Source of the DNA: Acidobacteriota bacterium
Lineage (GTDB): Bacteria > Acidobacteriota > Terriglobia > Terriglobales > Acidobacteriaceae
Reading direction: 5' to 3'
Assembly (NCBI GenBank): GCA_021781075.1
Contig: JAJXXN010000059.1
Location: 1 to 5,122, forward strand
Length of the DNA: 5,122 nt
Below are positions 1-4,989 of this stretch, in pieces. Position numbers and translations under genes: made by a program. The notes beneath the pieces are model-generated. The model saw nothing but the letters and a program-made list of their open reading frames with translations, was not told the origin of the DNA and searched no databases. The first letter of the stretch is position 1; each line of letters begins with the position of its first letter.

Positions 1-4
1 ATGA

Positions 5-40
5 TGTCGGGCCTGTCAGACCTGTCTGACGGGTCCGACA
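5..40. repeat. 36-nt near-perfect hairpin upstream of a strong RBS
   Basis: Positions 5-21 pair with 24-40 along their whole length. There are fifteen Watson-Crick pairs and two G-T wobbles (11/34 and 14/31), and the centre is GTCAGAC-CT-GTCTGAC at 15-30. The arms also contain related 7-mers (GTCAGAC, GTCTGAC, GTCCGAC), so it reads as a short degenerate repeat too. It sits 10 nt before the AAGGAGG at 51-57. No T-run follows (the next bases are C-rich), so it is not a canonical intrinsic terminator. It could be a REP-like extragenic palindrome, a terminator for a gene beyond the left edge, or a 5'-UTR structure. The pairing is certain; the role is unknown. Confidence 0.7.
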
Positions 41-50
41 ACCCAACCCC

Positions 51-57
51 AAGGAGG
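51..57 (+). promoter_or_regulatory. Strong Shine-Dalgarno AAGGAGG for the ATG at 63
   Basis: AAGGAGG lies 5 nt before the ATG at 63-65, near-ideal sequence and spacing. It decides which reading frame is meant to be translated at the left edge. The frame starting at 63 encodes a dinucleotide-binding motif, whereas the ATG at 124 that opens the longer downstream frame has no such site. Confidence 0.75.
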
Positions 58-62
58 CTACG

Positions 63-149
63 ATGCCAGATGCAAAATACGATGCCGTCATCGTCGGTGC
101 GGAGCACGTTTGCATAGATCGCCATGGCACGCTCGAGCGCCGAGCATGA
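63..149 (+). pseudogene. 5' fragment of a FAD/NAD-dependent oxidoreductase, broken off after about 13-15 codons
   Basis: The frame begins ATG with a strong ribosome binding site and reads MPDAKYDAVIVGAEH before losing resemblance to anything and stopping at TGA 147-149 (28 codons). The YDAVIVGA stretch is the first beta strand and start of the glycine-rich loop of a Rossmann FAD/NAD-binding fold. Phytoene-desaturase-like and amine-oxidase-like flavoproteins typically start like this, continuing G-x-N-G or G-H-N-G. Here the third loop glycine is replaced by E14, and the downstream residues (VCIDRHG) do not continue the fold. A full protein would be roughly 450-550 residues, so nearly all of it is missing. 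The subfamily cannot be named from 15 residues. I infer a deletion or recombination endpoint, or an assembly misjoin, between about 102 and 124. Confidence 0.5.
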
Positions 150-441
150 AGCCTTCATGCAGCAGCAGGAGTCTTCCTTCAACAGCGCGATGAACAATGC
201 CTGGGCCTCGATGGACGCCCGCACCACGGCGGCTTCGGATTGGGTTGACTACGCGCTGGACCAGCAGACCGTGACCGGTGTGGACGGAACCGTAAAAATT
301 TCAAATGCCTACTCCCAAACCTGGTCGGATGGGCAGGGAGATTGGTATCAGACCAATGACCCGAACGAAAATCCTAACGGGGAATTGGAAGGGAATTGGA
401 CACAGACAATGGTCGTGCATGGCAATGGTGAACCCAGGTAG
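124..441 (+). CDS. Hypothetical protein, probably the C-terminal part of a longer gene
   Basis: This is a 105-residue frame with no recognised domain. The N-terminal half (about residues 5-45) is polar and Gln/Ala/Ser-rich, likely helical. The C-terminal half (about 48-105) is rich in Thr, Gly, Asn, Trp and Tyr (for example YSQTWSDGQG and YQTNDPNENPNG), as in a small beta-rich extracytoplasmic domain. There is no signal peptide at the given start. The ATG at 124 lacks a Shine-Dalgarno and lies 6 nt after an in-frame TAG (115-117). The C-terminus is orderly and is followed 37 nt later by a strong terminator, so the 3' end looks genuine while the 5' end looks cut. The pattern resembles the tail of uncharacterised proteins I associate with Acidobacteria, a recollection rather than a search result. 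It may not be translated in its present form. An alternative start is the ATG at 157. Confidence 0.5.
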   Translation: MARSSAEHEAFMQQQESSFNSAMNNAWASMDARTTAASDWVDYALDQQTVTGVDGTVKISNAYSQTWSDGQGDWYQTNDPNENPNGELEGNWTQTMVVHGNGEPR

Positions 442-583
442 CGATGGGGTGATGCACAAGAACCGTTGATTGAAATCAGGGATCATCCCATCGTCGAGGA
501 TGATCCCTTTTTCGTGCCCTGGGCTTCCCGAGCGACTCGGCACGCGGCCTAGGGGGGGGCAATCACCTTAAAAGGGATTGAAA
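442..583. other. Intergenic region between the truncated left gene and deoC
   Basis: This 142-bp gap separates two converging transcripts. It contains the plus-strand terminator at 479-512, a run of eight G at 552-559, and a weak imperfect hairpin (AATC-CCTT / AAGG-GATT, 561-579) just beyond the deoC stop. The weak hairpin has a 2-nt loop and no clear T-run on the minus strand, so I do not call it a terminator. No small gene is visible. Confidence 0.6.
479..512 (+). terminator. Rho-independent terminator
   Basis: A perfect 10-bp stem, GGGATCATCC (479-488) against GGATGATCCC (498-507), encloses a 9-nt loop and is followed directly by TTTTT (508-512). It lies 37 nt after the stop codon of the 124-441 frame and is correctly oriented for it. 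On the minus strand the stem is followed by TGATTTC, a poor U-tract, so it is at best weakly bidirectional for deoC transcripts coming the other way. Confidence 0.88.
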
Positions 584-1339
584 TTACTGTGCGCCGTGTT
601 CGCGGACAATGGCGACAGAGGCGGAAGCACCCACGCGGTTGGCCCCGGCCTCGAGCATTTTTTTGATGTCGACCAGTGTGCGGATGCCGCCCGAGGCTTT
701 GACGCCGCAACGCGCGCCTGCTACGCCGCGCAGCAGCGCTACATCGGCGGCGGTGGCGCCGCCGGATGAAAAACCGGTGGATGTCTTGAGAAAATCAGCG
801 CCGGCATGGATGGCGATTTCAGAAGCGCGGAGTTTTTCCTCGACCGTGAGCAGGCAGGTTTCAAGAATGACCTTGAGGATGGCGCCGTTGTGGTGGGCAA
901 CGTTGGCGGCGGCGCGGATATTGCGCTCGACGGCCGTGTGGTCGCCGCTTTTCAAAAGCCCGACGGGTAGGACCATGTCCAGTTCGCGCGCGCCGAGTTT
1001 GACCAGTGCGGCCGCCTCCTGTCGAAGGGTGGACGACAGGCCGGCGCCGAGTGGAAAGCCAATCACAACTCCCACCGGGACGCCACTGCCATTGAGGCGG
1101 TCCACCACGAGCGCGGCCCAGCAGGGATTGACCATGGCGCATGCGAAGCGATACTGGATGGCTTCATCGCAGAGTTTTTCTACTTGGGTGCGGGTGGCGT
1201 CCGGCTTGAGGAGGGTGTGGTCAATGACTGCGGCCAGGGATTGCGCGCTTGCCATGGCCTTGGCAGTGAATGCGGCGGCGTCGAAGAAGCCATTGTCGAA
1301 CTCCAGCTCAGCGTTACTGATGGGGTGAGCCTTGGACAT
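584..1339 (-). CDS. deoC: Deoxyribose-phosphate aldolase (DeoC)
   Basis: This class I aldolase cleaves 2-deoxy-D-ribose 5-phosphate into glyceraldehyde 3-phosphate and acetaldehyde, the last step of deoxynucleoside catabolism in the cytoplasm. The 251-residue product is a single TIM barrel. It has IDHTLLKPDAT at 39-49, GFPLGAG at 94-100, and ELDMV (119-123) with the catalytic Asp121. DFLKTSTGF (182-190) carries the Schiff-base Lys185, and VKASGGIR (213-220) carries the second active-site Lys214. The end RVGASASV (235-242) matches the phosphate-binding region. All three catalytic residues are present. About 38 residues precede the first barrel strand, more than in short forms of about 220 residues such as that of Bacillus subtilis. 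The ATG at 1339 is chosen because AGGAG (minus strand, 1353-1349) lies 9 nt upstream. The gene follows hpt on the same strand after 102 nt, consistent with a salvage unit. Met29 is a possible shorter start, with a poorer RBS. Confidence 0.96.
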   Translation of the reverse strand: MSKAHPISNAELEFDNGFFDAAAFTAKAMASAQSLAAVIDHTLLKPDATRTQVEKLCDEAIQYRFACAMVNPCWAALVVDRLNGSGVPVGVVIGFPLGAGLSSTLRQEAAALVKLGARELDMVLPVGLLKSGDHTAVERNIRAAANVAHHNGAILKVILETCLLTVEEKLRASEIAIHAGADFLKTSTGFSSGGATAADVALLRGVAGARCGVKASGGIRTLVDIKKMLEAGANRVGASASVAIVREHGAQ

Positions 1340-1348
1340 GGCTGCGCA

Positions 1349-1353
1349 CTCCT
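1349..1353 (-). promoter_or_regulatory. Ribosome binding site of deoC
   Basis: AGGAG on the minus strand lies 9 nt before the deoC ATG. It supports the long form of DeoC with its N-terminal extension over an internal start at Met29. Confidence 0.65.
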
Positions 1354-1388
1354 GAAAATGGATCCTGCGGGCATGGAAACTGGCCTGC

Positions 1389-1414
1389 CCGGAGTTGAGT
1401 ATACGACACTCCGG
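1389..1414 (-). promoter_or_regulatory. Inverted repeat with an embedded -10-like hexamer between hpt and deoC
   Basis: On the minus strand CCGGAGT (1414-1408) and ACTCCGG (1395-1389) form a perfect 7-bp inverted repeat around a 12-nt spacer. The spacer holds TATACT (1403-1398), one mismatch from the -10 consensus. No convincing -35 lies 16-18 nt upstream and no T-run follows, so a terminator for hpt is unlikely. It could be an operator overlapping a secondary deoC promoter, or simply an mRNA hairpin in the 102-nt hpt-deoC spacer. The repeat is certain; the function is inference. Confidence 0.4.
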
Positions 1415-1441
1415 TGGAGGCGGTGTGAAAGGCGGAGGTTA

Positions 1442-1990
1442 TTAACTGGTGGTGTTCTCCGGCGGCATGAGGCAAATATCCGGCAGGTTGCGGTAGCGCT
1501 CGGCGTAATCCATGCCGTAGCCGATGACGAAGAGGTCGGGGATGGCGAAGCCCACGTAATCGGCCTCGATTTTTTCAACGCGGCGCGAGGGTTTGTCGAG
1601 CAGGGTCGCGATGCGGAGGGACTTGGGTTTTTGCTGTAGGAAGAGCTTGCGCAGGTAGCTCAGCGTTAGGCCGGTGTCGAGAATGTCCTCGACAATGAGG
1701 ACGTTTTTACCCTCGATGGATTGGTCAAGGTCCTTGATCATTTTGACGGCCCCCGAGGAGTGCTGGCCCTTGCCGTAACTGGAGACGGAGACGAAGTCAA
1801 AGGTGGCGTCCACGTCGATGTGGCGGGAGAGGTCGGCGAGGAATGGCGCGGCGCCCTTGAGCACACCGACCAGGACGAGCTTCTCATTCGCGAGGTCGCG
1901 GGTGATTTGCGCGCCGAGTTCGGCAACGCGGTCGGCGATTTGCTGGCGGCTATAGAGGACAGGGAGACCTGCGGCGATCGACTGGGTCAT
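1442..1990 (-). CDS. hpt: Hypoxanthine phosphoribosyltransferase
   Basis: This enzyme transfers the phosphoribosyl group of PRPP to hypoxanthine (usually guanine too), giving IMP or GMP in cytoplasmic purine salvage. The 182-residue product is standard length. LKGA (45-48) is the PPi-binding loop and SSYG (70-73) starts the flexible loop. VLIVEDILDTGLTL (97-110) is the PRPP-binding signature, with the acidic pair Glu101-Asp102 and the proposed general base Asp105. LLDKPSRR (131-138) contains the purine-contacting Lys133, and VGFAIPDLFVIGYGMDY (147-163) is the conserved C-terminal segment. The frame stays open far upstream (to 2314), but that extra part is Pro/Ser-rich and runs antisense into lgt. 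The ATG at 1990 is where family similarity begins. No clear Shine-Dalgarno precedes it; a GATACT ending 6 nt before the ATG makes a leaderless transcript conceivable. It is probably cotranscribed with deoC downstream and is divergent from lgt. Confidence 0.95.
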   Translation of the reverse strand: MTQSIAAGLPVLYSRQQIADRVAELGAQITRDLANEKLVLVGVLKGAAPFLADLSRHIDVDATFDFVSVSSYGKGQHSSGAVKMIKDLDQSIEGKNVLIVEDILDTGLTLSYLRKLFLQQKPKSLRIATLLDKPSRRVEKIEADYVGFAIPDLFVIGYGMDYAERYRNLPDICLMPPENTTS

Positions 1991-2112
1991 GCTGACAGTA
2001 TCGCGCAGCGGCGGATTTTGCGTGGCGTCGGATTGTGAAAAACGGGGAATTAATTTTGGCCGGATGCGGGCAGGCGGGAAGCCGTGGAGGGGCAATCTAT
2101 ACTCATAGGAGT
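1991..2112. promoter_or_regulatory. Divergent hpt / lgt intergenic region
   Basis: This 122-bp spacer must carry the promoters of both hpt (leftward) and lgt (rightward). On the plus strand TATACT at 2098-2103 is a good -10 match, 9 nt before the lgt ATG, but the expected -35 position (about 2075-2080) is G-rich and does not match. On the minus strand GATACT ends 6 nt before the hpt ATG, also without a -35. A GGAGG lies at 2086-2090 but is too far (about 22 nt) from the lgt ATG to serve it. If the -10 calls are right, both messages would start at or very near their start codons. Confidence 0.4.
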
Positions 2113-2116
2113 ATGG
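2097..2116 (+). promoter_or_regulatory. Hairpin enclosing the lgt start codon and its AGGAG
   Basis: ATACTC (2099-2104) and GAGTAT (2109-2114) are perfect complements around the loop ATAG, extended by one G-T and one C-G pair to 2097-2116. The right arm contains most of AGGAG (2107-2111) and the first two bases of the ATG at 2113. AGGAG is only 1 nt from that ATG, too close for ordinary Shine-Dalgarno pairing. The same bases include TATACT, a -10-like hexamer. So it may be a promoter element feeding a near-leaderless transcript, a translation-limiting hairpin, or a protein-binding palindrome. The sequence alone cannot separate these. Confidence 0.4.
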
Positions 2117-2865
2117 TTCCTTATTTGCACTTGTTTGGTTTGTCGATTCCGACCTTTGGCTTGATGCTATGGCTGGGGACGATGGTGGCGGCATGGCTGA
2201 TGGATCGCGCTTTTCGCCGCGAAAAGCTGACCCAGGACGCGGTGGTGGTGGTGGCCGTGACGCTGGTGGCGGGCGTGATTGGTTCGAAACTGTGGCATGT
2301 GCTGGATACGCCAAGCGAGTTCAGGATCGAAGGCTGGCGGGTTCTTTGGAGCTCCGCGGGCTTTGCATGGTATGGCGGCGCAACGCTCGGCATTGCAACG
2401 CTGATCTTCCTCGGCTGGAAGATGAAGATTGGCGCCATCCGCATGCTGGACCTGGCGTCGCCCTCCGCGGCCATTGGCTATGGCGTGGGCCGCATCGGCT
2501 GTTTGCTTTCGGGCGACGGGTGTTATGGAGTACCGACGAAGCTGCCTTGGGGGATGAGTTTCCCCAATGGCCTTGAGCCGACCACGGAGCACGTGCACCC
2601 CACGCCGCTCTATGAGTTTTTGATTGGGATATTGATTGCCTGGTGGTTGTGGCGGAGGATGGGCAAGGGATTTTCGACCGGTGCCATTGTCGGCCAGTAC
2701 CTGATTCTTTCCGGGCTGGCACGCTTCCTGGTTGAGTTTATCCGCCGCAACCCGCATGTGTTTTTGGGATTGTCGAATGCGCAATTGGCGAGCCTGGGCT
2801 CGGTGGTCGTGGGCGCCGTACTGGTGCTTTGGTCACGGCGGAGCAAGCCGGTTGCTGCGAATTAA
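2113..2865 (+). CDS. lgt: Phosphatidylglycerol-prolipoprotein diacylglyceryl transferase (Lgt family)
   Basis: Lgt moves the diacylglyceryl group of phosphatidylglycerol onto the lipobox cysteine of prolipoproteins, the first step of bacterial lipoprotein maturation, in the cytoplasmic membrane. The 250-residue product opens in family style (MVPYLHLFGLSIPTFG) and has about seven hydrophobic segments, near residues 10-30, 43-62, 84-103, 115-132, 168-181, 190-206 and 224-240. WYGG (86-89) corresponds to the HGG motif, with Tyr in place of the His of Escherichia coli. GRIGC (126-130) keeps the key Arg127, followed by SGDGCYG (133-139) where the classical signature has N-F-x-N-x-E. HPTPLYE (162-168) and RFLVEF (204-209, with Arg204 and Glu208) match other conserved sites. 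The frame runs back to GTG 2035, but those 26 residues do not look like Lgt, so ATG 2113 is preferred. Its stop overlaps that of the convergent downstream gene. Confidence 0.92.
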   Translation: MVPYLHLFGLSIPTFGLMLWLGTMVAAWLMDRAFRREKLTQDAVVVVAVTLVAGVIGSKLWHVLDTPSEFRIEGWRVLWSSAGFAWYGGATLGIATLIFLGWKMKIGAIRMLDLASPSAAIGYGVGRIGCLLSGDGCYGVPTKLPWGMSFPNGLEPTTEHVHPTPLYEFLIGILIAWWLWRRMGKGFSTGAIVGQYLILSGLARFLVEFIRRNPHVFLGLSNAQLASLGSVVVGAVLVLWSRRSKPVAAN

Positions 2866-3575
2866 AGAAAGCTTTTGAGAAACCGCTGGGCCTCGTGCCA
2901 TTGGGGAAAGAGTTTTTCCTCGGCGCGGAAGGCTGCGGAGTGCACACAGCGGCGAGTGCCGCGGGTTTTGACGGGATGCTTGAGGTGAAGCATCTCGTGA
3001 TAAAGAAGATATTCAAGCACATAAAGCGGGCAACTGGGGCGGTCAAATATGCGGCTGACAACTATGGTGTTGTGCGCGGCGTCATAATGGCCAAGAAGTC
3101 GGCGCGCCGCCTGCTCGCTCCAGGTGAGGATGGGGCGGCCCATCAAGCCGTTAAAGTAACGCAGGTTCAAATCATCAAAGACAGTTTCAAGGTTGAAATA
3201 GCGGCCTTCCGGGCCGAGGTTGATTTTGCGCCCGCGAATGCGGCGTATCTTTTCGGTTTTTTCACTGATGGCGGCGCTTGATGTGTAGCGCCGGTAGCGC
3301 AGGTTTTGCCGCGGGTCAATGGGCTTGCGATAGAGCTTGGCGAGCAGGATGTGCGCGATGGAGCGGAGGACAGGCTCGGGCGCGTCCTCCAGCAGGTCGG
3401 AGAGTGAGGCATGAAGAATGCCCTCCTTGAGCTGGATGCGCGTGTTGAGCGAGGTGTAACGCTTGAAGCGAACCTGGATTTCGGGCATGGGCGCCCGCGG
3501 GCGGAGGGTGCGGTACTCCTCGGCAAAGAGGGCGGCGGGATTGGTGCTCACAGAATTGAGGCTAGCATATTGCAA
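2862..3575 (-). CDS. SprT/YgjP-like zinc metallohydrolase (HExxH) with N-terminal extension
   Basis: This is a predicted cytoplasmic metal-dependent hydrolase; the substrate is unknown. The C-terminal third holds HEMLH at 193-197, giving two zinc ligands and the catalytic Glu194, followed by VHSAAF (211-216) with His212 as the likely third ligand. That spacing resembles the H-S-x-x-F element of YgjP/SprT-type families. LGHYDAAHNTIVVS (161-174) matches the strand that precedes the helix in such proteins. Residues about 33-115 are an additional basic region (PEIQVRFKRYTSLN, then AKLYRKP, then KIRRIRGRK) that I cannot assign. There is no signal peptide or membrane segment. The start is uncertain: TTG at 3575 and GTG at 3551 are both in frame, neither has a clear Shine-Dalgarno, and the first ATG (Met30, 3488) would cut into a plausible N-terminus. 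The gene converges on lgt with a 4-nt overlap. It follows the TPR gene by about 96 nt on the same strand. A specific name or protease activity is inference. Confidence 0.8.
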   Translation of the reverse strand: MQYASLNSVSTNPAALFAEEYRTLRPRAPMPEIQVRFKRYTSLNTRIQLKEGILHASLSDLLEDAPEPVLRSIAHILLAKLYRKPIDPRQNLRYRRYTSSAAISEKTEKIRRIRGRKINLGPEGRYFNLETVFDDLNLRYFNGLMGRPILTWSEQAARRLLGHYDAAHNTIVVSRIFDRPSCPLYVLEYLLYHEMLHLKHPVKTRGTRRCVHSAAFRAEEKLFPQWHEAQRFLKSFL

Positions 3576-3671
3576 ATGGGGAAATACAATGCGGGCGCTG
3601 GGCCACGCGCGCGAAGCCTGCCGGAGCAGTATATTTTTTTGATGGCCTCGCGGTATTTGGGGCGCACGGGC
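3576..3671 (-). promoter_or_regulatory. Intergenic region between TPR gene and metallohydrolase, with a -10-like site
   Basis: On the minus strand a run of seven A (3640-3634) leads straight into TATACT (3633-3628), one mismatch from the -10 consensus. It lies about 53 nt upstream of the TTG at 3575. The -35 position (around 3651-3656) reads ATACCG, a poor match, though the A-tract could act as an upstream activating element. There is no terminator after the TPR stop, so readthrough from the TPR gene is also possible. A leader of about 45-70 nt would result, depending on the start used. Confidence 0.35.
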
Positions 3672-4970
3672 TTATTTTTGCAGCACGGCGATCCGTTGCT
3701 TTGCCTGCCATTCCTGGTTGGGGAATTTGCCTGCTGCTGCGGCGAGGAAGGTTTTGTAGGCGGCTATGGCGCTTTTTTTGTCATGCAGTTCGTCATATGC
3801 GGCGGCGCGCAGGAAGAGCGTGGCGGGAGTTTCCGGCAGCAGGGCGGCGCGTTTTTCAAGCGCGTCGATGGTGGTTTGCGGCTGCTGGGTGCGTGAGGCC
3901 GCAAAGGCCAGACCGGCCCACGCGTCGCCATTGTTGGAGTCCAACTTCGAGGCCTTTTGAAAGGCGGTGAACGCCTCCCCATATTTCAACGCATGGATGA
4001 GGTTTTGGCCATGGTCGACGAGCACAACTGGGTCGTCGGGGGTTGCGGCGAGTAGTTGGAGGCAGAGCTTGTCTGAGTTTTCATAATCGCCGGCAGTGGC
4101 GTAAACCTGCTCCAACATGCGCTCGATGGTCGTGTCCTTGGGGTGCGCTGCGTAAAGCTTTTCGAGCACAGGCAGCGCCTCGGCCTTGTCCTCGGCAACC
4201 AGCACCGTCGCGTACTGCGCATTGAGCGCCGCATCATCGGGAGATTTGGCCAGCGCGTCATGAAGCAGTTGCTCCGCCGCGGCGTATTGCTTTTGCTGGA
4301 TAAGAAGATGCGCGAGCCCGGCATTGGCCTCGGCATTCTCCGGGTTTGTTTTCAGCACGCGGCGATAGGAGCTTTCAGCGCCGTTGAGGTCGCCCGTGGC
4401 CAGCGCGAGCTCTGCCGCAAGCAATGTGTCTTCCGTCGTCTCGGGCGAAAGTTTGAGGGCGGCGGTGAGGTCGTTGGAGGCGGTGACGGCATTGCCGCCG
4501 GGCTGTCCGGGCGAATCAATGGCTGCGAGCGCACGCCAGGCGCGCGCCTTCATGGCGTCGCCCATCTCGCCGGAGTCGAGGGTGGTGGCCGCAATCAGTT
4601 CGGGCCGGGCTTCGGCAGCCTTGCCGATGCGCGCAAGCAGCAGGCCGAGCGAAAGATGGGCGCGGAAGGATTTGGGGTCCGCGTCGACGGCGCGGCGGTA
4701 ATAGGAGAGCGCGTCACTGGTTTGGTTCAGCGAATCAGCGACGTAGCCGGCATCAAAGAGGGCGCGCGGGTCGGTGGGGTTGAGCTTGAGGTAGTCGTTG
4801 AGCTTGAGCCCGGCCGATTGCCAATCGGACTGGACGATCGCGGCCTCGGCGGCGTCGAGTTGGGCGGAGGCGGCAGGTGCGGAGTCCACATTGGCCGGGG
4901 CGTTTTGCGCAGCGAGGGAGAGAGGTGCAACCAGAAGTAAAAAGAGCGGGAGTGTGATTGATTTCAACAA
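3672..4970 (-). CDS. Exported tetratricopeptide-repeat (TPR) protein
   Basis: The 432-residue product is a predicted periplasmic TPR scaffold; its binding partner is unknown. Residues 1-20 form a Sec signal peptide (Lys3, hydrophobic core 5-17, likely cleavage after SLA at 18-20), with no lipobox Cys. An Ala-rich linker follows. Helical repeats start near 37, with the clearest TPR units at about 67-100, 177-210, 211-244, 311-344, 345-378 and 381-414. They carry the usual small residues at the helix contacts and Pro at the turn (for example AVDADP, VLKTNP). The stretch between 101 and 176 is more degenerate. The C-terminus (KFPNQEWQAKQRIAVLQK) closes the array. Two tandem TTG codons (4970 and 4967) are the candidate starts. 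GAGGA on the minus strand (4979-4975) lies 4 nt from the first and 7 nt from the second, so the product may begin at codon 2. No enzymatic domain is seen. Confidence 0.9.
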   Translation of the reverse strand: MLKSITLPLFLLLVAPLSLAAQNAPANVDSAPAASAQLDAAEAAIVQSDWQSAGLKLNDYLKLNPTDPRALFDAGYVADSLNQTSDALSYYRRAVDADPKSFRAHLSLGLLLARIGKAAEARPELIAATTLDSGEMGDAMKARAWRALAAIDSPGQPGGNAVTASNDLTAALKLSPETTEDTLLAAELALATGDLNGAESSYRRVLKTNPENAEANAGLAHLLIQQKQYAAAEQLLHDALAKSPDDAALNAQYATVLVAEDKAEALPVLEKLYAAHPKDTTIERMLEQVYATAGDYENSDKLCLQLLAATPDDPVVLVDHGQNLIHALKYGEAFTAFQKASKLDSNNGDAWAGLAFAASRTQQPQTTIDALEKRAALLPETPATLFLRAAAYDELHDKKSAIAAYKTFLAAAAGKFPNQEWQAKQRIAVLQK

Positions 4971-4974
4971 TGAA

Positions 4975-4979
4975 TCCTC
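4975..4979 (-). promoter_or_regulatory. Ribosome binding site of the TPR gene, deciding between tandem TTG starts
   Basis: GAGGA on the minus strand is separated by 4 nt from TTG 4970 and by 7 nt from TTG 4967. Usual spacing favours the second TTG, which would remove one Leu and give MKSITL as the N-terminus. No in-frame ATG is available nearby. Confidence 0.55.
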
Positions 4980-4989
4980 GAATCTTTAG

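Noticed and set aside
1..117. Plus-strand 38-codon frame from the ATG at position 1
   Set aside because: Its first part is the palindrome itself (Ser/Asp/Gly repeats from the 7-mers) and it competes with the frame supported by AAGGAGG. It is more likely non-coding.
1..158. Minus-strand frame from an ATG at 158 running off the left edge
   Set aside because: It is open for over 50 codons, but it crosses the palindrome and opposes the much better supported RBS-ATG at 51-65. No RBS is apparent, and the translation is not recognisable.
609..1328. Plus-strand 239-codon open frame
   Set aside because: It lies entirely antisense to deoC, which has every catalytic motif. The translation is Ala/Ser/Arg-rich with no fold-like pattern, the usual shadow of a GC-rich gene.
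2035..2112. Earlier GTG start for lgt adding 26 residues
   Set aside because: The added residues do not resemble the Lgt N-terminus, which begins with the MxPYL-type sequence at 2113. No Shine-Dalgarno precedes 2035.
1991..2314. N-terminal extension of the hpt frame by about 108 residues
   Set aside because: The extension is low-complexity Pro/Ser/Arg, antisense to lgt and its promoter region, and HPRT similarity begins only at the ATG at 1990.
3634..3640. T7 run as a plus-strand terminator
   Set aside because: There is no stable stem immediately before it on the plus strand and no plus-strand gene to terminate. It is better read as the A-tract upstream of a minus-strand -10-like site.
3601..3671. 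Frameshifted C-terminal extension of the TPR protein (frame reading KPVRPKYREAIKKIY)
   Set aside because: It looks superficially coding and follows an A5 run at the stop, but the TPR protein already ends in a natural C-terminus and nothing shows a shift occurs.
4143..4940. Plus-strand 265-codon open frame
   Set aside because: It is antisense to the TPR gene. It is Gly/Arg/Val-rich with no domain, and has no RBS or terminator of its own.
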